Below are positions 11,975 through 21,961 of a stretch of 64,000 nucleotides of DNA, piece by piece. The DNA lies in assembly GCA_011009095.1 (NCBI GenBank), contig VTPC01090687.1, forward strand, positions 169,011 through 233,010, written 5' to 3'. The notes beneath the pieces were generated by a model. The model had not been told where the DNA came from, searched no databases, and worked only from the letters and a program-made list of their open reading frames with translations. A program made the translations under genes and the position numbers. Numbering within the stretch: position 1 is the first letter of the stretch; each line of letters starts with the position of its first letter. This DNA comes from Ignelater luminosus. Taxonomy: Eukaryota > Arthropoda > Insecta > Coleoptera > Elateridae.

Positions 11975-14900
11975 ATGGATTTTACATATTTAAATGATGA
12001 AAACAATGATCAACCAAAAGTAAACTTGATAAACTTTGAAAGAAGACAGAGGCAGCTGTTGAATGAACTTGCAATGAAACGAGTAAGTAAATTTTTATTT
12101 ACTTAATTAATTTTATTATTATTTAAAGGAATAGATTCAAACTGTTCCAAGTTGTAAACAATTCTTTATAACACATTTCAATTATTCATGATATATAAGG
12201 AACAAATTTTGTTATTCTTTTAAAATAAGCTTTTGTTATTATTATTATTATTATAATTTATTTTTTAGATAAGAAAGAATTCATTGAAAATAAAAAAAAA
12301 AGAATGAGATTCAAATATGTGTTACGATCCCCACGTTGGGCACCAAATCCATATAAATTAATTTACACGTTACTTCCTTTTTTAAATTTTTGTTTTTATT
12401 ATCTAATTATAACACCACCTCTAGAAATTGTTTATTATTAGGTATACCTACGGAATATATCATAAAGTTTCATTTTCAGGCTCAAGTAGAGGAATTAAAA
12501 AGAGAATTAGAAGCATCTAACTTAAAAACACATGAAATAACAAGATCATTAGATTCGGCAAAAAGTACCTTAGCAGAACAGGAATATAATCTAAATTTGG
12601 CTCTTAAAAATGCTAGATTTTTCGAAAATCAACTACAATCTAAACGTGATTCCATAACAAAGGCACGCCTACAGCAAGAATCAGCTGTAAGTTTCTTTTT
12701 GCAATCTTCATTTTTTTTGGTGATAGGAAAATATCGTTAAAGGTAGCAGAATCAAAAGGCTTAAAAGAACTTCTGCATAAAGCAGAATTACAAAATTACA
12801 ATTTGACTCGAGAATTAAATGAAATGAAAGCCCAACATAGCTGTGATGTTGCTTATCAAAAGGAACTTATGAATCAGGATAATAAAATCCGAGCTAAGAT
12901 TGCTCAACTTACCGAGTAGGTATTTTCTTTTATTTTTTTGAATAAAGATTTGAAAAATTAACACAGTAATATTCTTTTTTTTTTCATTTTTACTTTAAGA
13001 GCTGTAAAACAATGTCAATCAAGTTTATCAGAAAGTCAACAACTATCAGAAAAGATTAAACTGTGTGAGGATGCTCAGAAAAATGCAAGCTTTTATCAAG
13101 AACAATTCTATGAGTACAAGGAAAAATATGTAAAATTACAGGAAAAGTATTTATTTGCTAATGGTTGGTACAAATAACACCTACAGAAATCTTGAAACTA
13201 GTTAATTTCATTTTCATCTTTTAGCTGCAGTGGAAAGCTTTCAACGTCTTGCAATGGAAAACCATCATCTATTTCATGCTGGTCAAGAAGTAGATGTAAT
13301 TTTAAAACAAGTAAGTTTTACTACAGCATCGTATATCACAGTGATGGTGTGAAACCATTGTGAAACACACGTTTCTTTGCAGGTAAAGCTGTGTGATTAT
13401 GCAATTTTCCTTATTTCTTTAATGCTTTCTTTACAGTTCAAATTACATAAAGCTTATGTACCTATTATACACATTTTAGGGAAAAGTTTTAAACTGCTGC
13501 TGTCCCTACAAATCAACAATTTTTTTTATACAATTAAAAAATGTGAAACCAAGACTGTCTGTCTTTTCCTTAGAAATTCAAAATGTTTGACTATAATTAT
13601 ATGGCCACAGTCGGGCTCAGACCATATACAGGGTGATTCTGAAATAAAGGGTATCCTCTTAAAAGTGGATAGCGTTGTGATAGTACATACATTTGCGATA
13701 AAAAACGGTAGGTAAAAATTGCATAGTTTCCGAGAAAAAGACTTTTGAAATTTAATCGCTACGCCAAGCCGGTCCTGCTCTCATACTTTTACTTAAGTAA
13801 AAATCGATAGGGGTTGACTGACCCTCCTTGTCATTGGCAGGTAGCTATTTACATATGTAAGGGTCGGAACATGTCGCCACAATCAGTCGGTCTTTGACTT
13901 TCCTGAGAGTGACAAGGTGTGAAAAAATTTAATGTGAGCGAGATGTTTTCCACTCAAGAGTTGGCAGACATAACTTTAATGTATGGAGAATGTCATTATA
14001 ATGTAGAAGCGGCAAAACGACTGTACGCCGATCGTTTTCCACAACGAAGACAGCCTTCGCGGAATACAATACTGCAAACGATACAACGACTTCGTGATAC
14101 AGGTAGCACCGTCGCAACATATGAAGGCCGTGGACAAGAACGAGCACCACACTTTCTTCAAGCGGAAGAAGATATGATTAATAAAGATCCTACAATAAGT
14201 ACCCGCGGTATCGCACGCGACGTGAACGTTTCCCAAGCAACAGCGCATCGGATATTAAAGTCGTACTTATTACATCCCTATTACGTACAACGGGTTCAGC
14301 ATTTAACTGAAAATGACTTTGCACCGAAACGAACATTTTGTGAGTGGTTTCAACAAAAAACAATGCAGCAACAGGAATTTGTAGAGAAAGTACTGTTTAC
14401 GGATGAGTGTTGTTTTACGCGAGACGGTATCTTAAATTTTCATAACGTACATTATTGGAATGACGCTAATCCTCACCTGATTAGGGAAAATAAATTTCCA
14501 TGGCGGTTTTCTATTAATGTGTGGTGTGGCATTTTAGGAGACACATTGTTTGGACCATTTATTTTACCACAGCGGTTAAACGGAGACACGTATCTGGAAT
14601 TTCCAGAAAACAGGTTGCCAGATATGTTGGATGATACACCTCTAGAAACTAGTAGGCATATTTATTACATGCATGATGGACCCCCTTCGCATACTAGCGT
14701 ACGTGTGCAGGGTTATTTGAACGAAATGTTTCCCCATCGGTGGATTGGTCGCAATGGTCCCGTACTCTGCCCTGCTCGTAGCCCTGACATAAATCCTCTG
14801 GACTACTTCTTGTGGGGTCACATGAAGTCTGTTATATATCGCACGGAAGTCGAAAACGCGGAAGACCTTCAACAACGCATTTTAGCAGCAGCCGCAGAAA

Positions 14901-17900
14901 TTCGCAATACAGCTGGAATGTTTACTCGTGTGCGTAACAGTTTTCACCGACGCATAGAGGCTTGTCTTCAGGTCGACGGTGGTCATTTTCAACATATTTT
15001 AGTAAGTTGCCCGTCTTTCAAGTAATAAGGTGATAACATGAATGCGTAAACGTCGCGATACTCTGTTTAGTCTTTACAAGAAAACGAAAGAAGATTGAAT
15101 TATGAATTATGGCCCTTTTTCGTGCGCTTTTGAATGAGATTCGCATTTCTGACATTAACAAAAGAAGCTATATTTTCGCGTTAAATAGGCAGCGGTCAGC
15201 GACCTTCATTTTACTATTGAAATATGTTTTTAGAAAAAGAAATTGGAAGTACCTAGTTGTTAGGGTAAAGCCAGTGCCTTTGAAAGAAGCAGGTATCAAA
15301 TATTTAATCTCCAAGAAAACGTTTTGACGAGAAACCTTTTTATAATTCTCGCTTTTTTGGATTAAGAAGTAAACAGGATGGGGGGTAAAATAAAGTTGCT
15401 GTACTTGCTTAGTTGACAGACTTACTATTTACTACTTGCTCGAGATAAAAGAAGGCGATAGCTTATGTTAAAAGGAACCGCTATTTCGCCGAAAGCATGG
15501 TAAACACACCAAACCTTTCTCGCACTTTAAACGCTTATAATAGTCTTTCTGGTTTTTACAATGCCATAAATAACCTATGGACACGTTTATAACATTTACT
15601 TTTTGATCTGTAAACGGAAAAATATTAAAATTTTACTGTTAGTGACTTTTTTCTGTAAAATTCCGAAGAACCAAAAACTTCAATAAGCATTATGCTACAT
15701 AAATAAAAATTGTTTGATTTTATGGAATTGAGTTAAATACAGAAGCGATAATTAGTAGTATCTTCCATAATGTTTTCTATTCAAATGACTAAATAATAAT
15801 AAGGGATTAAAATGTTGCTTGCGAGACTGGAGTCTAATTGCTCGTGACATAAATTATGCTATTATCTTTTTACTGTCTTAATCCATTTTAACAACCCTGC
15901 CTGTTAAACATATCACAATTTCGTTGATCTCCTCAACTTCAGATTTAAGAAGGGAAACTTGAAAATGTCCAGGGGGGTAGCTTATGATGACATTTATTGT
16001 TCATTGTGCTACTACACCTGCGTTAGTTCAAAGAAAATAGGCATGTCTGGCAAATTTTCATTCTTGCACTACAGTGGTTTTACAACAACCGTAAATCTCC
16101 TTAACTTTCACTTTTTACTCCGAAGGCGAGAATACAAAGAACACTTTCCCTTTTTCCAACCAGAGGCGGCTTCAGTATTTAATATTTCGGAAAATTGTGA
16201 AAATTTTCAACTTTCACGGAGCCACTTCGTTTCTTCATTTTTGTCTTCTTTTAACCTCACTTATCACCTATTAAAAGGATACCCTTTATTTCAGAATCAC
16301 CCTGTATAAGGTTTGTTCATTTCATGTAATAGTGCAGCACTTCCTGCACTTCTTGCACTAAGCCTGTTCAGTACCTACACTAAGTTGTCCTAACGCTGTT
16401 CATTTGCAGAAAGTGCAGCTGCATGAAACTTGCACTTATTTTCCGAGGATTCTTTCGGTACAGGTAGTGCAGATAAACACGCGTTTGTCAGATGAGATGC
16501 TAAATAGGTACGCATACAAGCGCGAGATGATGATGAGTATTGAAACATGCTGCAGAATAATTATAAATGTAATGTTTTATTCAAGACATATATATACAGG
16601 GTGTCCGAATATTACACCCAAAACTCTTGACTGTAGGTTTGGCGGATTAAATAGAGACGATTTATAAAAAAAAAAGTAAGTAAAAAGTTTTTGGTTGTCG
16701 AGTTATAACGCTTTAAAGTTGGTGTCTATATGAATCAACAAAATTTGCAAATCGTATCACAATTCACAAGTTTTCCTGAATATGTTACTTTCGAAAAGCT
16801 CAGAACTTCTTGTACAGTCAACATTTTACAAATTTGATGCAAACACATAAAAGCAATCTTAGTTTATAGAAGATTTGCCCTCTTGCAAGTTTTTCGTAAA
16901 CGTAACCGTTTTCGAGAAAATCGAGATTCTTTAAAACACTCAATTTCGTGTTGCTTACGTTACCGATACAAAAAATCCAAGGTGGCGGAAAAACACGATG
17001 CAGTTTTGTTAAAACAAATGAAGCTAGTATGTTGCTTCATAATAAAATTAATTTTAAGTTATTTCCTCAAATACAACATTGTTACTTGTTAGATGATGTC
17101 CCTCTAGAAACACGCCGTCGCATGATATACATGCATGAGGGGGCACCTCTGCATTTTACGATTCCTATCAGACTTAAAATTAATTTTATTATAAAGCAAA
17201 ATGAGCCGCGTTTCTCCGCCACCTCGGATTTTTTGTATCAGTAACGTAAACAACACGGAATTGAGTGTTTTAAAGAATCTCGATTTTCTCGAAAACGATT
17301 ACGTTTACGAAAAACTTGCAAGAGGGCAAATCTTCTATAAACTAAGATTGATTTTATGTGTTTGCATCAAATTTGTAAAATGTTGACTGTACAAAAAGTT
17401 CTTTGCTTTTCGAAAGTAACATAGTCATGAAAACTTGTGATACGATTTGTAAATTTCAACAATATTCTAACATAAAGATCACCCTAATGTCGCCAAATAG
17501 CATACCAAGTTTGAAGAAAATTTGTTGATTTATTTGGACACAGTAAAAAAATAACCATTTTTTTTCATCAACTTTGAAGCGTTATAACTCGACAACTAAA
17601 AACTTTTTACTTACCTTTTTTGCGATAAATCGTCTCTATTTAATCCGCCAAACCTAGTCAAGAGTTTTCGATGTATATTCGGACACCCTGTATAATATTT
17701 ATTTTTTATACTTGTGTATTTTTTGTACTAGTTCATATTTTATATACGTGCCTAAAATCGTTAATAATATGTTTCTATCCATTTTGATTCACAATTTTGC
17801 AAAACAACAATATAAATAATTAATAACTTCTTGTTACACCAACACATCAACAACATAACTTCAAGGGACACGGTTGTTAGATTATGTTGCCTCCAACTTG

Positions 17901-20900
17901 TTATAATCTGCACGTAAACTGTTCATTTCCTTTACCTGCACTAAGATGAGCCAAACGTGCACTTTAGAAATTGATGACGTCACATTTTTGAACTAGTTTG
18001 TAATAAGTAGAAGTTAGTGCAGTGCAAATGAATAGACCATAGATACAAAGTGTTAGGCCATGACCGATTTCATTTGTCTTACATTTTGCAAATTAGAGAT
18101 GTTAGACCTTGACTGTGTTAGACCATCATGACCGACCGTATTTCTCTTACTAAACACCCTATTAAACGCTTCAACCATAACAATGCTTAAACCATTCTTT
18201 ACTCAAACATTAAAAATGTCAAACCAAAGCCAACAATATTTTGCTTAAAACTAAAAATCTAAAATCAGAGCAGACCGTATTTTTCCTAGACTAAGGTCAA
18301 CTCTATTCTTCTTAAAAGTAAAAAACGGTAGACCGTGTCTAACTGTATTTTTCATAAAAATTAAAAGTGCTAAACCAAGGCCAACTCTGGTTTTCTTAAA
18401 AGTAAAGAATTCTAGACCATGGCCGACTGTAGTTAGAAATACCAAAGGAAGGCTGATTCTATTCACTGCAGTTTGGCCACTTTAGGTACGTTCGGTTTTC
18501 TGTTTAGGAGCTGGAGCGTTGCAAGTGGAGCGAATGATCACGTGGTACAGAGAGTAAACAGAGTTTCTCGAAATAAAAGAACGAAGCGGTGCAAGATCTG
18601 GAGTCGTAGAACGTAAAGAAATAAAGTTGTAGACGTAACCTTAACATTAACCTTAATTAATTTAAATTCCAATTAGACTGCTTTGTTACAAAACTAAAGT
18701 AGGTATATTTGTTTAATTAACACAGTTGTAACAATTGAAAATTGAGGTTATAATAGGTATTTTGTTTTCTGTTTCTTCTGTGCAAGGTTACCAAATTAAA
18801 GTAAAATTTGTCCGCATATTAATTTATACATGTTTTTCTCACATTTGTCTACAAACTTATGATTCAAATGAATTCGGATGTATGGAATTTTCAAAATTAT
18901 TGTAAAAAAATTAACCATTAAAAAAAAGTGAGGGAGAAATTGTGTTGGATGTTTGCAAATTTGGCAACTCCGCTTGTGTTTTCATAAACTCCTAACGCAC
19001 AACCTTTTCAGTCGGTGCATTAAGAGTTTGTACCTTTCACTCCGTGCTGTAAAAAACGAACGCTACAATAGCGCACTCTGTTAACTCGATCGAAAAAAAC
19101 GAACGGCTTTTACAACAAGCGGAGCACTCCGAGTTTTAAGAACAACATAAATGAACGTACCTTTTGTTGCTTTACACACTTACAGACGACACAAATAGAT
19201 GGTTTTGTAAGTAATGAATAAAATTTACAGCTTTTAGAAAGAATAGAAATGAAAAAAACAGAAAAGTGAGTACATTACACTCATAAAATATACAGGGTGT
19301 TTACTAAACATGCGACAAAAATTCAGGGGATTATTCCTTCGATTATTTTAAGATTTTTTGTCCTTGGATGATTTTTGGAAATACGCTTTGTTTCGACGAT
19401 ACAGGGCAATAAAAGCTTTTAGAAAAAAAAACAATACTTTATTAATTCATATTAGATGTAAAGATTCTTAAAAATCTACAAAAACTGCTGAAAATGACTA
19501 CCACCACCTAGGATGTATGCATCCAATCTTCTCCTCACTGACTGCCAAAATTTTTCAAAAATACCAGGATTGTTTCTTATTGCATTACACCCCTCAAATA
19601 TCCGATTTCTCAAATCTTCTTCACAGGAATAGTGTACATTAATGTTTTCAAGTGGCCTCCTAAATAAAAATCCAAGGGATTTAAGCCTGGAGATCAAGCA
19701 GGCCATAAGAGAGCTCCACCTTGACCAATCCAGCAATCTTCATGTGTTGTGTTTAAAAACTTACGAGCAACCACACTAAAATGTGCTGGTGCACCATCGT
19801 GCATACACCACATTACATTTCTCATTGCCAATAGTACATCTTCTAGAAACCCAGGTATAGTGATTATATTCTTCCTAAAAATTTCGATACACTTCAGTGG
19901 TAAGTCTTCCTGGTAGAAACACTGGTCCAATTAGCCAGTCACCCACATGGTTATTATGGAAGTCCCTAATTGTATTCCTGGAGAAATTTGCTCCACTGGT
20001 AAAAAGAATCAGCGCCAATAGTTGAGGGATTTGAATCAAAGTTTGCAGAAGCCCTTGACAAAATGCAATACGTTGAGGAAAATCAGCAGAAACCCACTGC
20101 GCTGAATGTGGTATGGATAGAAGCCGTTCTGCTTCAAAGTTTTTCACACAGTCGTATTACTTACATTCAAAGCATTTGCTATTTTTCTGGTAGAAGTATC
20201 TGCATCTTCCTGTCCCATGTTGAGCATATTTTCTTCCCATTCTACCGTTGTTACTGTTGGCCTTCCTGATTTTCCATTTCGTTTAAATGTGCCTGTTTCA
20301 TGAAGACATTAATGAATACTGTGGAAATTTTTTCTATCATGAGCATGACGATTGGGAAATTATTCACTATACAACCGCCTAGTATCTAATAAATTCCCAT
20401 CTCAGCGTTCGTATAGCCATTTATATTCAAGCTTCACTAACAAAAGTTTAAGTACTTATCAAACGAAAATACGCGACACAATCAATTTTGACAACTTTCA
20501 AAGAGAGAAAATGACAAGTCACTATGGAAACGATAACAAGTCACAATGGAAATGTATTTCTGTACACCATAGTTTTACTTTACTTTTATCGCCCCGTATC
20601 TTCGTAACAAAGCGTTTTTTCCAAAAATCATTCAAGGATAAAAAAGCTTAAAATAATCTAAGGAATAACCCCCTGAGTTTCTGGCGCATATTTAGAAAAC
20701 ACCCTATATACTGTTGCATTTAAAGTTACTTCTGGGAAAACCAGAAGTGATATTTTGTAAGCCAAAAGATATTTATTCAAGTATCAACGATGAATCTGAG
20801 CTTTTTTTGCAAAGCTAACAAATTTATTCCCTTTATCATGAGTGCACTGTACATAACCAAAATTCTTATATCTTTTTAGAAGACTGATTACATAACAGTA

Positions 20901-21282
20901 CCTTCACAGGACTTTTATTTCTGCATTAAGCAAACTCCTTTGCTTATTTTGCAGTTCTAATATTAATAATCTGATAAATTTATTAATCAATAAATTTTTA
21001 TTTCAGTGGGATGCAACAACCGAGTCATTCAAGAAACAAACCCAAGCTCAAAATGAAATAATAGAAAACTTAACAAAAACCTTAGAAAATGAAAAAGATG
21101 TAAATGTTGCAATTTGTAAACATGAAGCAGAATTACAGAAGATTAATCAGGAACTGCAAAAAGAGAATGAGCAGTTGAAGAACAAATTAAATTCTAGAGA
21201 ACACAGGAATATTGAAACTCAAACTGATGATGTAGTTACTTTAGATAATATAGTCAAGGATGAAGTTATTGAATTAATGTAA
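11975..21282 (+). CDS. unrecognised coiled-coil protein, 337 residues
   Basis: Six coding exons join in frame: 11975-12082, 12480-12686, 12743-12915, 13000-13163, 13225-13310 and 21007-21282. The fourth donor (GTTGGT) is weak and was chosen for frame. A candidate AATAAA lies at 21417-21422. An acceptor at 11959/11960 implies an upstream non-coding exon. After a short N-terminal segment (MDFTYLNDENND) nearly the whole protein is Lys/Glu/Gln/Leu-rich heptad-like sequence, predicting one long parallel coiled coil. The tail has RNIETQTDD, which resembles a TQT-type dynein light chain (LC8) binding motif, then an acidic end. The last intron is 7.7 kb and full of transposons. A cytoskeletal, centrosomal or kinetochore role would be a guess. 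I cannot name the family. Confidence 0.8.
13629..16304 (+). mobile_element. Tc1/mariner-like DD41D element, copy 1 (2676 bp)
   Basis: Both ends carry the same inverted repeat, CAGGGTGATTCTGAAATAAA followed by GGGTATCCT, and both are flanked by TA (13627-13628 and 16305-16306). The transposase gene lies in the left half at 13943-15025; the right 1.3 kb is non-coding. It is inserted in the last intron of the coiled-coil gene, same strand. A second, nearly identical copy lies at 45131-47768. In the 219-bp stretch 15109-15327 I counted only four differences between them, which points to recent activity. The DD41D spacing matches the rosa-type lineage of the superfamily. Confidence 0.93.
13943..15025 (+). 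CDS. DD41D (rosa-like) transposase, open reading frame
   Basis: A 360-codon transposase with no stop or frameshift. Order: an N-terminal helix-turn-helix region of the DUF4817 type (FSTQELADITLMYGE to about residue 50), a second HTH (ISTRGIARDVNVSQATAHRI), then the DDE catalytic domain. It has Asp in LFTDECCF, Asp in YMHDGPPSH and Asp in SPDINPLDYFLWG. Forty-one residues separate the last two Asp. The ATG at 13943 is used; a GTG-led extension to 13919 stays open. Relative to copy 2 it lacks three residues after QAEED (9 bp) and has Cys where copy 2 has Trp before the PARSPD motif, so activity is not assured despite the open frame. Confidence 0.9.
   Translation: MFSTQELADITLMYGECHYNVEAAKRLYADRFPQRRQPSRNTILQTIQRLRDTGSTVATYEGRGQERAPHFLQAEEDMINKDPTISTRGIARDVNVSQATAHRILKSYLLHPYYVQRVQHLTENDFAPKRTFCEWFQQKTMQQQEFVEKVLFTDECCFTRDGILNFHNVHYWNDANPHLIRENKFPWRFSINVWCGILGDTLFGPFILPQRLNGDTYLEFPENRLPDMLDDTPLETSRHIYYMHDGPPSHTSVRVQGYLNEMFPHRWIGRNGPVLCPARSPDINPLDYFLWGHMKSVIYRTEVENAEDLQQRILAAAAEIRNTAGMFTRVRNSFHRRIEACLQVDGGHFQHILVSCPSFK
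16305..16596. other. intron sequence between two elements
   Basis: About 290 bp of unremarkable intron DNA. Nothing recognised. Confidence 0.4.
16597..17690. mobile_element. foldback element, ~450-bp arms, with captured transposase fragment
   Basis: Ends read CAGGGTGTCCGAATAT on both sides, flanked by TA (16595-16596 and 17691-17692). The arms are inverted copies for most of the element's length, including the shared block TAGAAGATTTGCCCTCTTGC. The right arm holds an extra insertion of tens of bases. Between the arms, about 17088-17163 reads LLDDVPLETRRRMIYMHEGAPLHFT-like. It is recognisably the same segment as the DD41D transposase around its second catalytic residue, with Asp changed to Glu. 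This looks like a deletion derivative of an autonomous element. Confidence 0.87.
17691..19292. other. intron sequence with degenerate tandem repeats
   Basis: Within about 18050-18460 a loose motif recurs four to six times at roughly 50-70 bp spacing (GTTAGACC-ATGACCGACTGTATTT, then TTCTTAAAAGTAAA), suggesting an old minisatellite. The rest, including GC-richer DNA around 18480-19150, has nothing I can name. Confidence 0.45.
19293..20706 (-). mobile_element. decayed DD41D-like element (1414 bp)
   Basis: Left tip CAGGGTGTTTACTAAACATG at 19293 is matched inverted at 20706 with a G-to-A change in the last base. Terminal repeats extend about 130 bp with mismatches, and TA flanks both ends (19291-19292, 20707-20708). 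It carries minus-strand transposase remnants and is a different family from the 13629 element, judging by its distinct subterminal sequence. Confidence 0.85.
19486..20330 (-). pseudogene. DD41D-like transposase remnant
   Basis: Reading right to left in shifting frames: a GRPTVTTVEW-like linker and an HTH (STRKIANALNVSNTTV), a region ending PVFLPGRL, the second-Asp motif CMHDGAPAHFS, then WIGQGGALLWPA, NPLDFYLGGHLK and a C-terminus ending GGGSHFQQFL. Several frameshifts and stops separate these blocks, and the expected SPD motif before NPLD is altered. The order and motifs match the open transposase at 13943-15025 but the similarity is distant. Confidence 0.85.
20707..21006. other. end of the long intron
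   Basis: Intron sequence running to a TTTATTTCAG acceptor at 21006. Nothing else seen. Confidence 0.5.
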
Positions 21283-21961
21283 AATAATTAAATTCTATTT
21301 ATTATTTCTTTATTGTAAATAGTCAAGTTAACACTTATCAAGTATAAAATTTCATAATAAATTATAGCTTTATAATATATATAAATGTATTTTACAATGT
21401 CAGTTACAAACAATACAATAAAGACATTCAGTACTTTAACGCCACATTTAAAAAAAGAAAATAAATTAATATTTTGTGATGCAATCAAAAAAGAAGAAAA
21501 AGAGGTGCTTACAGATTTATTCAGTTATATAGTAAGGCATACGTAAACTAATTTTATTGATCTAGTATAATGTAACACTAAAGCCGATAATTACAAGGTT
21601 TTCAAATACAGAATAGACTAAATCCACTTTGTTCTTTCTTGATTGCGTAGTGTGATATAAACAACAATTATTAATAATTACTATCTAATTAACAAGTAAA
21701 TCACAGTTTGCTAGAAGATAATAAAAGGGTAAATTTTATCCATTTACAATATTTCTGAATAAATGTTAACCAACAACTATGCATGTAAGAGTAATAATCA
21801 CAATTTCAATACTTACTAAAACATAGCTTTATTAATTATCTTAATTATTTTATTTGCATTACAATTTCAATCAGTCATCATCCAGAAATATTGTAGATGA
21901 ATAAATCAAGCACTTTGAAGTAAGTGAAGTAAGAATTTTTTTTTTAAATTGAACACAAGAA
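21283..21961. other. convergent 3' ends
   Basis: The plus-strand coiled-coil gene and the minus-strand GTF3C2-like gene end 680 bp apart facing each other. Their 3' UTRs should fill most of this AT-rich spacer. One plus-strand AATAAA is at 21417-21422; no coding signal is seen. Confidence 0.5.

Noticed and set aside
15109-15327. 72-residue ORF repeated in both DD41D copies, looking like a second transposon gene
   Set aside because: All four nucleotide differences between the copies in this stretch change the amino acid, so there is no sign of selection on the protein; it lies in the non-coding half of the element.
20352-20651. 99-residue plus-strand ORF
   Set aside because: Lies wholly inside the decayed transposon 19293-20706 and overlaps its terminal repeat.
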